Virus record (IMG/VR): IMGVR_UViG_3300010883_000570
Span: 1-21,946 of that record
DNA: 21,946 nucleotides
Origin: a virus
Strand: one strand, 5' to 3'
The position numbers and the translations under genes were made by a program. Under the pieces are notes generated by a model. It did not search any database. It worked only from the letters and a program-made list of their open reading frames with translations, and had not been told where the DNA came from. Shown here piece by piece: positions 8,148 to 17,620 of this stretch (its first letter is position 1; each line of letters opens with the position of its first letter).

Positions 8148-9251
8148 TTATATTGTAAGATCTAGATCATCTAAATCAAAACCTTGTGCAGACGAGGTAC
8201 CTAAACCTTTATTTGCACTTTTTATCTTATTATTAGATTTTATTCTAGACTTAAGATCTCTTGTGATCTTTGTTGTAGCTTTTGTCTTAATAATATCATC
8301 TAATTTAAATCCTTTATACATTAAATAATCAATCGCTAGTTTAACATCTACACTAGCTTCAGTATGATCTACATCTCTTTGCGTTATACCATTTTGATTT
8401 ATTGGTTTAGAAATGTAAGTAAAAAATCCATTTTTTTCTTTTTCAGGAATTGTAACTCCTGAGAATTCTTTATTTGTATTTATTGTAGTTTGTATCTCTG
8501 TCCAAAATGTTTTTTGTTTTTCTTCTAACGCAGTAGATTTTTCTTTTTGCGCTTTTGCTTCAATCTCATTTTGAGATTTATAATATTTTACTAAAGCTTC
8601 TTGTGCTTTTACTGATTTATTATATAATTTACCAGTATCACTATAATCAGTTAATAGTTCATTAATAAACTCATCATCATGCCCCTTTGTTTTAAAATAT
8701 TCTCCTAGTAAAGCTCTTTGCATTGCTGTATTATCTTCTGCTACGGTTAAAGCTTCAATATCTTTAACGTTGTTAGTTGAATTAACAAATTGTCTTGAAT
8801 CTCCTCCTGCCATCACATATTCTAAATGTGCTTTAACATCTGGATGAGACTCAAATAATTTATCTAATTGTTCATTAGCTACTTTATCTGCTATTTCTTT
8901 AGTCATTTCAATCAATCCTTCTGATGTATCTTCATACTCCCCTTCTAGATTATATCCAAATTTTGTAGCTATTTCAGAAACTAAAGTTTCTTCTGAGTCG
9001 CTAGATTTTTCTTCAATAGGTGGTGCAGGTTCTTGAGGTGCAGGTTCTGATACAGCAACCTCCTCAACCGCTGGTGTTGCCTCCACCTCTTTTTTATCTT
9101 CTATATCTGAGTCTAAAGTTTCTTCTTTAGGTTCTTCAGTTTTTACTTCTTCTTTTACAGCTTCTTGTTCAGTTGCTGTGTCGATGCCATCACCAATGAA
9201 GTCTTCAAAAGTAATGTCATCTAGTTTAATTTTGTCTGTTGCGTCTGCCAT
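8148..9251 (-). CDS. Scaffold-like acidic protein, 367 aa
   Basis: This 367-residue protein sits directly upstream of the capsid gene, the usual place of a capsid assembly scaffold. Residues 1-95 are very acidic and rich in Glu, Pro, Val and Ala, and probably disordered. Residues ~95-270 are helical with coiled-coil character (for example the Lys/Glu/Gln stretch near 225-260). The last ~50 residues are basic (KSRIKSNNKIKSANKG), ending with FDLDDLDLTI. An acidic disordered N-terminus, helical middle and basic C-terminus is the usual look of scaffolding proteins, which are poorly conserved, so the call rests on composition and order. A TAAATTTG promoter-like box lies 8 bases before the ATG. Confidence 0.8.
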   Translation of the reverse strand: MADATDKIKLDDITFEDFIGDGIDTATEQEAVKEEVKTEEPKEETLDSDIEDKKEVEATPAVEEVAVSEPAPQEPAPPIEEKSSDSEETLVSEIATKFGYNLEGEYEDTSEGLIEMTKEIADKVANEQLDKLFESHPDVKAHLEYVMAGGDSRQFVNSTNNVKDIEALTVAEDNTAMQRALLGEYFKTKGHDDEFINELLTDYSDTGKLYNKSVKAQEALVKYYKSQNEIEAKAQKEKSTALEEKQKTFWTEIQTTINTNKEFSGVTIPEKEKNGFFTYISKPINQNGITQRDVDHTEASVDVKLAIDYLMYKGFKLDDIIKTKATTKITRDLKSRIKSNNKIKSANKGLGTSSAQGFDLDDLDLTI

Positions 9252-9258
9252 AATTTTA

Positions 9259-9266
9259 CAAATTTA
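9259..9266 (-). promoter_or_regulatory. Possible -7 box before the scaffold/capsid pair
   Basis: TAAATTTG on the minus strand fits the Bacteroidetes TAnnTTTG -7 consensus. It is so close to the ATG at 9251 that the transcript would be nearly leaderless, and no TTG-type -33 element is visible. A weak candidate. Confidence 0.25.
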
Positions 9267-9334
9267 GTTAATATTTAGTTGTTATTAAAATTTTTTTTTC
9301 ATTTTACTCTAGTCTTTAATATATACCACTTTTA

Positions 9335-12300
9335 TTAGGCTTTATTCATATTAATAGACATGCTTTTCCTTAATAAAGGATCTTTTACATTAGGAAACGT
9401 TTTTTCTAATTTTTTAAATTCTTCTAGTCTAAATTGTTTCCAGTTCATTTTATTTTCTTTTTTTGCTGTAAGTTTATTATAATGTTCTAATACATTTTTG
9501 GCGTAATTTGATTTACCATCGCCCCCATAATAATTTTCTAGCATTTTTGTTAAAACATTTTCCCCTTCTTTTATACCAGATTTAGCTCTTCTATACTCGC
9601 CTTCCAATATTTTAAGTGCTAATGTTTTATATTTTTTTTGATTGTCGTCTGAAGATAAATCACCTGACTGCCCATAATCATAACGTTCAAATCCTTTTAC
9701 CATATCATCCCCACCATATTTTAAAAAGTTTTCAGATTGTGTTAATAGATTTTTATGAAATGCAACATCTACATTTTCTATATCATAAAATCGTCTAACT
9801 CCAGGAGTAGTTAAATTCTTTAACATTGTTCCAGTTAATTGTACATCACCATAAGCTGATGATCCACTACCTTTAGCTGTAGTTCTAATATTTGTTTTAT
9901 ACTTAGATTTTAATGTAAATGTTCCTTCTTCATAACCACCTCTATGTTCATGTCTAGTTATAGCTTTGTATAAATCTTCAAAATTTACACCAGATATATC
10001 CATACTTTTTACTGGATCATCGTCACCTCTTATTATACTATATCCTGACGGATTATCTGTACTTACACTTCCACCATTCTCATAAGTTTTAATAAATCCA
10101 CCCATTTTATAACCATGGTCTGCCATTGGTTCAATCATTTCTCTACCGGTAGTTCCTATAGCATCAACTATTTGTTGAAACGTTCCGGTATTATAATTAG
10201 TCGCTTCTTGAATTATTCCATTGGCAGCATTAACAAGATTATCTTGAGCCATACCTTCTAATATCATATTATTATTAAAACTACCTCCCATTTCACTCCG
10301 TTCCATTTCTCCCCGACTATCATAAATCCTTTCACCTCTTCCATGTTGCGTTTTTGTTAACTTAGAATCGTCCATGTTATATTCAATATAACCTTCGCTA
10401 TAAGATGTAGCACCTTTAGGATCATAGAACGATTCCATAAATGTTGGATTCCCATATACTTTCTTCATAGAAGATCCATGACTAACACCTCTCCATGATC
10501 CAACAGATCCAGTAGATGTTACTCCAGATTCCTCTGTAAATGTACCAGCATAAGTATCTCCTGGTTTCATCTCTCCTTGTGGTACCTCAGCATCAGCACG
10601 TTCAGATCGTCTCATAACACTTGCCATACTACAAGATCCCCAAATACAATTACCTTGATATCCTTCTGGTGCATATTCTGCAAAAATTTCAGACCATGTA
10701 TCTACTTCAGGTGTTGTAGATCCTCTTTCTGTTGATTGAGACGCTACAGCTTCAGAAACCCATAAACCATTAACTTTACTCATATTATGTCCTAAAACAA
10801 TAACATCATCGTTCTTTTCTAATTTAGATATATATGTTTCGCCAAGGTCTACTGCTTTTGCTTCATCAAATGCAGATAATGCCTCCTGAAATGCTCCTTC
10901 AAAAGCCGCTATTTTTGATTCAACGTCCCCATACCACGTTTCAATACCTGCATATATCGCGCGAGTTCCTCTATTCTCCGTCAACATTTTTGTTAATTTA
11001 TCTCCTGCTTTAATAGTCTCATTATGTTTATTGCGATACCCTGCTTCATATTGAGCATATCTAGAATACATATCCGCCTCCCCATAACGTGTGCTCCGAT
11101 CGCCGGTAGCATCAAATGTTATTCCATTATAACTTGTTGCATCTGGATGATCTTCAAACCACGTTTCTTCTATATCTATATTATATGCCGGATACATTAA
11201 AGTTACTGCACTATTTATTTTATTATCAACCATTTCTTTAGCCATCTCTACATCATACCTTATCTTTATAAAATTATTCATTATTGTAGATGCCAAATGA
11301 TATCTCGCCTGATCCTCTTTAGAAATTTCATCACTAAGTGTACTCATATCAATTATAGAATAATTACCTTCTCCATATTCTTTATCTAGATCAGGTTTCA
11401 TTCTATTAAATTCTGACAAAAAAGAAGTAGGAGTATTCTCACCCCATTCAAAATCACCACGATCTGCAATTATATCATCATCATTAATTCTTCCATCATT
11501 ATTTTGATCTATAGGACCATATTCGTAAGCTTGATTTATAACAATATATGCATGTTTTGGCTTATCAGTAAATCCGCCAGTTACAAATTTAGATTTAGCT
11601 CTAACAAGAGGTTTATTAATTAGATTCTTAGGTAATATCTTTTCATTTGGTGTCGAAGCTATACCTCCATTTTTATAATATTGTTTAACTTTTTCAACAA
11701 ATCCTCCATTCAAAAATACTTCTCCTACTTTTTCAGGATTTGTACCAGTGTTAAATGCCATCTCAGAGTTAGATGATGGAGATGTAGCTTTAAAAGGATA
11801 TCCTAAATAATTTTGTATATCTGAAACTTCCTGTTTAATCTGCCCATCCATAGGATAAGATTGTTGATAATGTTTTTGAAGATCTTCTCCTCTATAAAAT
11901 CCTTTCTTTCCCCCATGAAAAGCTTGTTGTAAAGCACTAGTTCCATTTGGTACCATGCTTCTAACGAAATCATTTAAATAAGTTCTATCTATAAAATCAC
12001 CAACATTTTCTTTTTCATTTTTTCTCTGCTCAGGATAAACTCTATTACGAACATTATCTTTAACTGTAGGTGGGAAAGCGTTCCAAATCTCATTTTTCAT
12101 TTCTTTGGCATTCTCATCTCGATCTGTTATACCATGAAGAACATCTCCTAAAATTAAAGATCTTAATTCGTCTGAACTCATATCTGAATTATGATATGCA
12201 TCTGGATTAATAAATAATTCTACCACATCTTTTCCTGGATCCGGATGTTCTAAATTATTCTCAGTGTCATCAGCTCCCCAAAATTGAATATGGCCTTTCC

Positions 12301-12643
12301 ATGAATCTGGCTTAAGAGCCACTCTATTATTATCAGCTACTACAATATTAAAATTTGTATCATTATATAAATTACTAAAAACAGGATTATTATAGAGATC
12401 TCTTTTTACTCTATGTATGATAGATTTCATACTTTCTTTTTCGTCTCTATCTTTTTGGGGTTTAGATCTTGCAAGGGCTTGTTTTACTCTTTCTACTTTT
12501 TCAGGATCTAGTTTTGGAGCAACTGCATTATTAGCCTCATCAGCTTTGCTATTATCATAATTTCTAAATAGATCTACATAACTACCTTCATAGCCATTCA
12601 TCTTAGCATTTCTTATTATCGCTTTTCTTTCTGAATTATCCAC
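9335..12643 (-). CDS. Large modular virion protein with EF-hand loop and lysozyme-like region, 1102 aa
   Basis: At 1102 residues this is the largest product in the window. The N-terminal ~250 residues are charged and helical. Residues 379-390 (DQNNDGRINDDD) fit the EF-hand or dockerin calcium loop with Asp/Asn at positions 1, 3, 5, 12 and Gly at 6. Residues 661-675 (GYQGNCIWGSCSMAS), followed by MKPGD at 692-696 and His722, faintly recall a papain/NlpC-like Cys-His hydrolase. Residues ~890-990 look like a transglycosylase/lysozyme domain: candidate catalytic Glu899 in TRHEHRGG, then TTAKGSGSSAYGDVQLTGTM, which parallels the soluble transglycosylase pattern of a conserved Gly-x-Gln-hydrophobic turn. 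Short GGF...YxNGG motifs recur at 312-327 and 847-858. Its ATG is adjacent to the portal stop (one-base overlap). A role as an internal or ejected protein that opens the peptidoglycan is inferred. Confidence 0.83.
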   Translation of the reverse strand: MDNSERKAIIRNAKMNGYEGSYVDLFRNYDNSKADEANNAVAPKLDPEKVERVKQALARSKPQKDRDEKESMKSIIHRVKRDLYNNPVFSNLYNDTNFNIVVADNNRVALKPDSWKGHIQFWGADDTENNLEHPDPGKDVVELFINPDAYHNSDMSSDELRSLILGDVLHGITDRDENAKEMKNEIWNAFPPTVKDNVRNRVYPEQRKNEKENVGDFIDRTYLNDFVRSMVPNGTSALQQAFHGGKKGFYRGEDLQKHYQQSYPMDGQIKQEVSDIQNYLGYPFKATSPSSNSEMAFNTGTNPEKVGEVFLNGGFVEKVKQYYKNGGIASTPNEKILPKNLINKPLVRAKSKFVTGGFTDKPKHAYIVINQAYEYGPIDQNNDGRINDDDIIADRGDFEWGENTPTSFLSEFNRMKPDLDKEYGEGNYSIIDMSTLSDEISKEDQARYHLASTIMNNFIKIRYDVEMAKEMVDNKINSAVTLMYPAYNIDIEETWFEDHPDATSYNGITFDATGDRSTRYGEADMYSRYAQYEAGYRNKHNETIKAGDKLTKMLTENRGTRAIYAGIETWYGDVESKIAAFEGAFQEALSAFDEAKAVDLGETYISKLEKNDDVIVLGHNMSKVNGLWVSEAVASQSTERGSTTPEVDTWSEIFAEYAPEGYQGNCIWGSCSMASVMRRSERADAEVPQGEMKPGDTYAGTFTEESGVTSTGSVGSWRGVSHGSSMKKVYGNPTFMESFYDPKGATSYSEGYIEYNMDDSKLTKTQHGRGERIYDSRGEMERSEMGGSFNNNMILEGMAQDNLVNAANGIIQEATNYNTGTFQQIVDAIGTTGREMIEPMADHGYKMGGFIKTYENGGSVSTDNPSGYSIIRGDDDPVKSMDISGVNFEDLYKAITRHEHRGGYEEGTFTLKSKYKTNIRTTAKGSGSSAYGDVQLTGTMLKNLTTPGVRRFYDIENVDVAFHKNLLTQSENFLKYGGDDMVKGFERYDYGQSGDLSSDDNQKKYKTLALKILEGEYRRAKSGIKEGENVLTKMLENYYGGDGKSNYAKNVLEHYNKLTAKKENKMNWKQFRLEEFKKLEKTFPNVKDPLLRKSMSINMNKA

Positions 12644-14955
12644 TATTTACTTTTCGGTGAGTCATTATTTTTTCTAGAATCTACATTGATCTTTCTTCTA
12701 TCATTAGCTATTTTCTGTTTTTCTAAATTTTCTTGAGCCATATTAGATCTAACTTCCTCTTCTTGGTCTTTACTTTTAACTTGAATTTCTTTTTCTTTAG
12801 TTTCAGCAGTTTGTTCTATTTTTCTAATATCTATATCAGTATTGTCAGATGCATCTGCAGAAATTAATGCTTTTTCAATCTCAACTTGTCTGTCTCTTTC
12901 TTTATTCATATTCTCATTCTCCATTTTCTGCTGTTCCATTTGCATTGCTTGTTCTTGCATTTGTTGTTGAGCTTGTTGCTGTTGTTGAGCTAATTGTTCC
13001 ATATGATCTTCAGCTTTCTTAATTTTATCTTTAATTTTAATAAAGCTTTCAGCATCAATTGCTTCCGCAACAATAGATGCAGGGGTACCATTTTGAATCA
13101 TAGATTGCGCTAAGGATTCTATTTTCAATTTCTTATCTAGATCCATTCCAGCATCAGAAACAAATACTCCATAGTTACTTTCTAAATGGCTAGTAGGATC
13201 CATAGATAAAAATTCAGGTGTACCATCAGGCATTACATACATTGTTTTCTTACCATTAATCCAAGCTTGTTTAGAATAATCTATCATAGCTTGAAGATCT
13301 CTTTGTTCTAATCTACCAAATTTTCTAAATAAATCTTCAGTAATATGAGATGACTGCATAATAGCTTGTTGTGATGTAGCCTTTCCTTCATACTGCCCAA
13401 CTTCACCTTGACGTTGTCTATTAACTCCAGATATTCTTTCCCATTCTAATACAATGGATTCTAATAGAACTATATATTGTTCAATAGTTTTAATAGACAT
13501 ATCTAAAACAGATTGATGTTGAGGTGATAAAGTAATTCCTTCTTTATTATAATCTACCCAAGCAATACCTGTAGCATCTACATAGTACATAAACTTATCC
13601 ATATCCCATTTTTTAGGGATCATATTAATATCAAACTGTGCAATTATATCTTTAGATTTAGCAATAGCCACTTCTAATCGATATTTAAATATATTATAAT
13701 TTAATTGGTAGGGGATACCCAAAGAGACTAATGAAATATTTTTGGAATTATAGTCAGAATAACGTCTTCCATTAATAGGGAGTTTGCATTTAGAGGGGTT
13801 ATCCATTGAGTCTCTTTGATTAGGTATCGGGCGTAATTGAAGATACATCTCGTTACCTCCAGTATCCCCACCAATTTTAGTACCTTCCCAAACTTCGTTG
13901 AGCCATTTCCATTCAAGAACAGCTCCAATTTCTTTTAATTCTGGAGGCATTTTAAATCCATCTTCTACCATCATTTCTTCCAACTCTCCAGTCATAGGGT
14001 CTAAAAAAGTTAAAAACCCAAGTTTTTTTCTAGATTTCCAATATACAGTAATAACTTCTATTAATCTAGTTTCATTTCCATTTGGATTTTGAGTTCTCTC
14101 ACTAATGTATAATTGATTATCTTGATACATTATTGGATCTTCTAATCTTGCTACTTGTTCTGGAGTAAGTTCATCATGAAAATGATCTATAATAGTTGAA
14201 GCATGTGCATACTTTCTAATCGATGCCCAGTCACCATCCTCTACAAATTCTAAATCTGGATCAAGATCATAGTCAACATCCATAGGATTTAATATTTCAT
14301 AAAAAGGTTCATCATTTCTTACACCTCTGTGGGTATATACTTCTCCAGTAACTAAAAAATGAAACCATCCTTTATTAAATTTATCACTTATTTCTTGTTC
14401 TTGTAAAATATAATTAAGAGAACTTTGTCCTTTATTCGCTCTTATGTCTACATAACTTTGATCAAATTCTTTAACGATATGTTCAGGTAAGGGAATTTCT
14501 TCAGGGGGAGGAACATCTACACCTTGCATTTGTCCTTGCGCTTGCATTTTTACTATAAACTTTTGATGCAACACTTGCATGATTTGTTGTTTTTTCTCTT
14601 CTTCCCTAATATCTACAGAGTCAGAATTGGTAACAATAACAGAATAGTTTAGAGGTCTTTTAGATTTTTCTCCTAATAATAAATCTACTACAGGTTTTAT
14701 AATTGGATAGTTTCTAAGTTTAGAAGGAAAATTACTTCTTGACTTACCATAAGGTTTTAAGACATAATTGTAATCAATTTTATCTATATGACCATTATAA
14801 AAATCGTATAATTTTTTAATTTCTGATCTTCTACCACTTATATTATAAGCATACTTATCCTTTAAATCTATAAAAGCTTTAACGCAGTTTTCTGCCCACT
14901 TTGTAGTTTTTTTAGATGCGGATATTTTTTGCTTAGGAATTCCGTTATTTTCCAT
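12643..14955 (-). CDS. Portal protein
   Basis: The 770-residue product has the size and layout of a portal protein, the dodecameric ring at the head vertex through which DNA is packaged and ejected. Residues 80-104 (LRNYPIIKPVVDLLLGEKSK and on) form the helix-rich segment typical of portals from Bacteroidetes phages. Around residues 520-545 ISGVNRQRQGEVGQYEGKAT resembles the stem/clip approach where many portals keep an SGxxxxxxG signature. From residue 647 on it is a long Gln/Glu/Lys coiled coil, with Gln runs, probably the barrel or crown. It follows terminase and the SET protein and precedes the large internal protein, the normal late-gene order. A TATATTTG promoter-like box precedes it. 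High confidence. Confidence 0.92.
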   Translation of the reverse strand: MENNGIPKQKISASKKTTKWAENCVKAFIDLKDKYAYNISGRRSEIKKLYDFYNGHIDKIDYNYVLKPYGKSRSNFPSKLRNYPIIKPVVDLLLGEKSKRPLNYSVIVTNSDSVDIREEEKKQQIMQVLHQKFIVKMQAQGQMQGVDVPPPEEIPLPEHIVKEFDQSYVDIRANKGQSSLNYILQEQEISDKFNKGWFHFLVTGEVYTHRGVRNDEPFYEILNPMDVDYDLDPDLEFVEDGDWASIRKYAHASTIIDHFHDELTPEQVARLEDPIMYQDNQLYISERTQNPNGNETRLIEVITVYWKSRKKLGFLTFLDPMTGELEEMMVEDGFKMPPELKEIGAVLEWKWLNEVWEGTKIGGDTGGNEMYLQLRPIPNQRDSMDNPSKCKLPINGRRYSDYNSKNISLVSLGIPYQLNYNIFKYRLEVAIAKSKDIIAQFDINMIPKKWDMDKFMYYVDATGIAWVDYNKEGITLSPQHQSVLDMSIKTIEQYIVLLESIVLEWERISGVNRQRQGEVGQYEGKATSQQAIMQSSHITEDLFRKFGRLEQRDLQAMIDYSKQAWINGKKTMYVMPDGTPEFLSMDPTSHLESNYGVFVSDAGMDLDKKLKIESLAQSMIQNGTPASIVAEAIDAESFIKIKDKIKKAEDHMEQLAQQQQQAQQQMQEQAMQMEQQKMENENMNKERDRQVEIEKALISADASDNTDIDIRKIEQTAETKEKEIQVKSKDQEEEVRSNMAQENLEKQKIANDRRKINVDSRKNNDSPKSK

Positions 14956-14972
14956 ATTCTGACTTTAACAAA

Positions 14973-14980
14973 CAAATATA
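14973..14980 (-). promoter_or_regulatory. Promoter -7 box for the portal transcript
   Basis: TATATTTG on the minus strand matches the Bacteroidetes TAnnTTTG box and lies 18 bases before the portal ATG, in the only sizeable gap (89 bases) of this part of the operon. The -33 region is AT-rich without a clear TTG. Confidence 0.45.
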
Positions 14981-15044
14981 CGAAATTATTTTAAGTAAGT
15001 GCATAGTTTAATATATTTTATTTTTTTGTTTAATAATATAACAC

Positions 15045-15377
15045 TTATAAATAATTACACATATCATATAAACTGTATTTTAGTGTTAATTCTTTTCCTT
15101 GTTCTATTTTATTTAAGGTCTTCAATTGCTTATAATCATCATTTTCATCATCAATTAATTCACAATTAGGAATATCTGAATGATTTACAAATCCTCCTAA
15201 AGGAGTTCTAATATAATCATGTTGAAAATTAGGATCATATACATGTGTTATTCCAATAACTACTTCTGCAGGAATATCTTCTTGTGCTATTATACCTGCT
15301 CCATGAATCTCTGAAGGACCTATTGAAAGATATTCTGGAAGAGGACTGTAAGGTTTCTTTTTAATTTCTTTTGTCAT
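15045..15377 (-). CDS. SET-domain protein (putative protein-lysine methyltransferase)
   Basis: A compact 110-residue SET domain. The signatures are in order: IHGAGIIAQEDIPAEVVIG, an early GxG strand-turn that binds S-adenosylmethionine; GGFVNHSDIPNCEL, the NHSxxPN motif that forms the knot and the cofactor contact; then LKTLNKIEQGKELTLKYSLY, the GxELTxxY motif with the catalytic Tyr. No pre-SET, post-SET or other domain is attached. I chose the ATG at 15377, one base after the terminase stop (TAAAATG); an ATG at 15395 would add six residues overlapping terminase. SET proteins occur in some phages and giant viruses, but their substrates are mostly unknown. Lying between terminase and portal, it may methylate a packaging or virion protein; that is speculation. 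Confidence 0.87.
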   Translation of the reverse strand: MTKEIKKKPYSPLPEYLSIGPSEIHGAGIIAQEDIPAEVVIGITHVYDPNFQHDYIRTPLGGFVNHSDIPNCELIDDENDDYKQLKTLNKIEQGKELTLKYSLYDMCNYL

Positions 15378-15378
15378 T

Positions 15379-17352
15379 TTAATAATTTTGATCAAACCAT
15401 TTATCTGTAGCTCTATCTTCTAGTATTGTTTTAACTTCTGAATTATACAATTCTCTTGTATGATACATCCCAATCATTAACGCCATTACCCTATCAAAGT
15501 TTCCCTTTTGATTAAATTTCATAAGTTCAGTTAGTAGTGCTGTATCATATATTCTATTTAAATTTAATACAGTATGTCCGTCAGCATCTGTATGTCTGGG
15601 AGTCATTAGCCAATCTCTAATATATAGTTCTCCTTGTCTTTTTCTTGCTTCAGTCATATGCATACCATATTGTCTCCTTACTTTTCTAGATTGTAATTCT
15701 CTTTTATCTAACATTTCAAATTCTTCTTGAAGTTTATGCATCTTTCTATATCTTTTTGCGTAAGGTATAATCTCCCCACGATCATTCTCAAATCCTATTC
15801 TAGCTCCATAGTATTCAGCAAGCATAAATAAATTTCTATTATACTCATCACTAGTAGCAGGTCTTCCTACATAAGATGCTACTATAAGATCATCCGGTTG
15901 AGATATATTATTGGGCCGTTTAATTACATAAGCAGCTCCTAAAGATGTAGAGTCTGCTGATTGATTTTGACCATAAGGGTCATGGCATACTACATATAAA
16001 TTTCTTGGAACTTGACCTTCCTCATTTTTAAAAGGAGATTCGTATATAACAATACATCCTGAATTATCATCATCTTTTTTATGAGGGAATTTTAATACAG
16101 CACTTATATTAGGATTAGGTTTAAATTTAATTTCATTTTCTTTTCCATAATAAAATTCTCCTGTAGTCCCCATATCATATAAATCATTTACCCTTACTCT
16201 ATTGTATTGCTCTTTTAATGAGGCAACATCAAATAAATTAGCACTAACTTGCAATGTAGCTTCAGCAGGACTATAAGGATGTTCAGCTATATATTGATCT
16301 AAAGCTTTTGGATCTGTACTTTGTTTCTTTTTAATTCTTTGGCTATTTTCAAATTCCTGAGCTTGATTGGCATTTGAATTTCCATCTGTATCTATAAATC
16401 CATCTAAGTTTTCATAAATAGGAATGAAGTATCCACAAGTAGTTCCTATTGCTCCCTCATCCCATACATTTTTATAACCTATACAATCATATGCTTCAGG
16501 ATTATAAAAAATTTCTTCCATAGCTTCAAAGTCTGCTCCTTCAGTTCCTCCTGTACCAAACGCTACCATAGTACCTAATGTTTTAGACCCCTGTCTCATT
16601 GTTGGCATTGTTACCTCCCAAGCTTTTAATAGCCCAGGAAAAGAACCAGCTTCCTCAAAGAAGATAAGTTCTCCTGCTTTACCCCTTACTTTATCCGGGG
16701 CATCTTTAAGACTTACTCCTATAATTTGAGACTTCATACCTAATTCTACATCAGCCCCATTAACATTTCTCTTATACCCAGACATTTTACTCATCTCTCT
16801 ATCTCTAATTCTTGGTTGTGTCCAAGCAGTATTATCATCTATAAAAGATAAGAACTCCCATGCTTTAGATAAAAGTCCATCCCCAATTAAATATTCTTTC
16901 TGAGCAGCAAAAACAAAGTTCTTTGAATTTTTAACAAAGAAATAATTTCTAGCTAACATTGATCCAGCTTTATATGAATACCCTTTACGTCTAGCCTTAA
17001 GGACAATCATATGTTTATCTTCCCGTCTAGCTCTATTTATCTCATTAAAGTATTTATAATCTCCATCATAAAAAGCAGGAAATGTTCTTTCACGTTTAGC
17101 TTGAACAGTTCCATCCGGAAGTACTTCGTCTACAGCTCTATCTATTGGACAATAGTTTAAATAAAAATAATGAAATCCAGTTATAGTTATAGGGTCAGTC
17201 CCTTCTGTAGTATACCCATGCAAACATCTATTACGTTCTCCATCCCAGAAATCATAATATTCTTTGGTCCCTTCTATAGCTGTATTATAGGTTCCTTTCT
17301 CCTTGAATACGTTAGCAGCGGGAGTTACTCTATGTATATTAGTAAATTTAAT
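15379..17352 (-). CDS. terL: Terminase large subunit (start codon non-standard)
   Basis: This is the ATPase-nuclease motor that packages DNA. Counting from the TTG at 17223, residues 76-85 (KARRKGYSYK) are a Walker A-like motor motif, 185-193 (ELIFFEEAG) Walker B with the catalytic Glu, and AFGTGGTEGADF near 221-232 the coupling motif. Nuclease acidic residues are D415 (CHDPYG), E479/D481 (FENDRG) and a late Asp in NFDRVMAL. The frame stays open and plainly coding upstream of 17223 (TNIHRVTPAANVFKEKG, EYYDFWDGERNRCLHGY) up to a stop at 17374-17376, but has no ATG, GTG or other TTG. I place the start at an ATT at 17352, overlapping the previous TAA, which gives 657 residues. The N-terminal extension matches the pattern before the FHYFYLNYCPI segment in related terminases. 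If 17223 is used, 43 residues are lost. Confidence 0.88.
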   Translation of the reverse strand: MKFTNIHRVTPAANVFKEKGTYNTAIEGTKEYYDFWDGERNRCLHGYTTEGTDPITITGFHYFYLNYCPIDRAVDEVLPDGTVQAKRERTFPAFYDGDYKYFNEINRARREDKHMIVLKARRKGYSYKAGSMLARNYFFVKNSKNFVFAAQKEYLIGDGLLSKAWEFLSFIDDNTAWTQPRIRDREMSKMSGYKRNVNGADVELGMKSQIIGVSLKDAPDKVRGKAGELIFFEEAGSFPGLLKAWEVTMPTMRQGSKTLGTMVAFGTGGTEGADFEAMEEIFYNPEAYDCIGYKNVWDEGAIGTTCGYFIPIYENLDGFIDTDGNSNANQAQEFENSQRIKKKQSTDPKALDQYIAEHPYSPAEATLQVSANLFDVASLKEQYNRVRVNDLYDMGTTGEFYYGKENEIKFKPNPNISAVLKFPHKKDDDNSGCIVIYESPFKNEEGQVPRNLYVVCHDPYGQNQSADSTSLGAAYVIKRPNNISQPDDLIVASYVGRPATSDEYNRNLFMLAEYYGARIGFENDRGEIIPYAKRYRKMHKLQEEFEMLDKRELQSRKVRRQYGMHMTEARKRQGELYIRDWLMTPRHTDADGHTVLNLNRIYDTALLTELMKFNQKGNFDRVMALMIGMYHTRELYNSEVKTILEDRATDKWFDQNY

Positions 17353-17620
17353 TTGTAAGTGATTTTTTAATCTTCACTAATTCTGCACATTTCTCATACT
17401 CTTCAGATTCAGTAAAATGCTCTATTAATGTTTCTAATATAATAGTTGTTCTACCATCTTCCGTAGTAGGATCAAACGGTAAAGCAAACCTATTAAAGTT
17501 ACCTGTCTTTAAATATTTGTCATATATATCATCTACCGTTACTTTTTTAGTAACAAATAGATAAGCATTTTCCATAGCTTCGTTTAATAATTCAATATCT
17601 TCAAAAAATTCATCTCCCAT
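17348..17620 (-). CDS. Small acidic protein of unknown function, 90 aa
   Basis: A 90-residue acidic, helical protein with FFEDIELLNEAMENAY at the start and a C-terminal helix TEDGRTTIILETLIEHFTES followed by EEYEKCAELVKIKK. I do not know a named family; the layout looks like a small helical regulator or packaging accessory. The ATG overlaps the TAA of the 181-aa gene by one base. Its own stop overlaps the proposed terminase start. A single-base deletion in the six-A run at 17364-17369 would fuse it to the terminase frame, so either a +1 frameshift or a sequence error is possible, though a separate protein seems likelier. Confidence 0.78.
   Translation of the reverse strand: MGDEFFEDIELLNEAMENAYLFVTKKVTVDDIYDKYLKTGNFNRFALPFDPTTEDGRTTIILETLIEHFTESEEYEKCAELVKIKKSLTN

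Noticed and set aside
10424-10666. A firm NlpC/P60 or CHAP peptidase call in the 1102-aa protein
   Set aside because: Only a Cys-rich patch, a PGD and a His are visible; spacing and flanking strands are not typical, so it is mentioned only as a faint resemblance.
17348-17620. The 90-aa gene and terminase as one frameshifted gene
   Set aside because: The 90-aa protein looks complete, starts by TAATG coupling, and the terminase extension has a natural N-terminus at ATT 17352. A +1 shift or an indel is kept only as an alternative.
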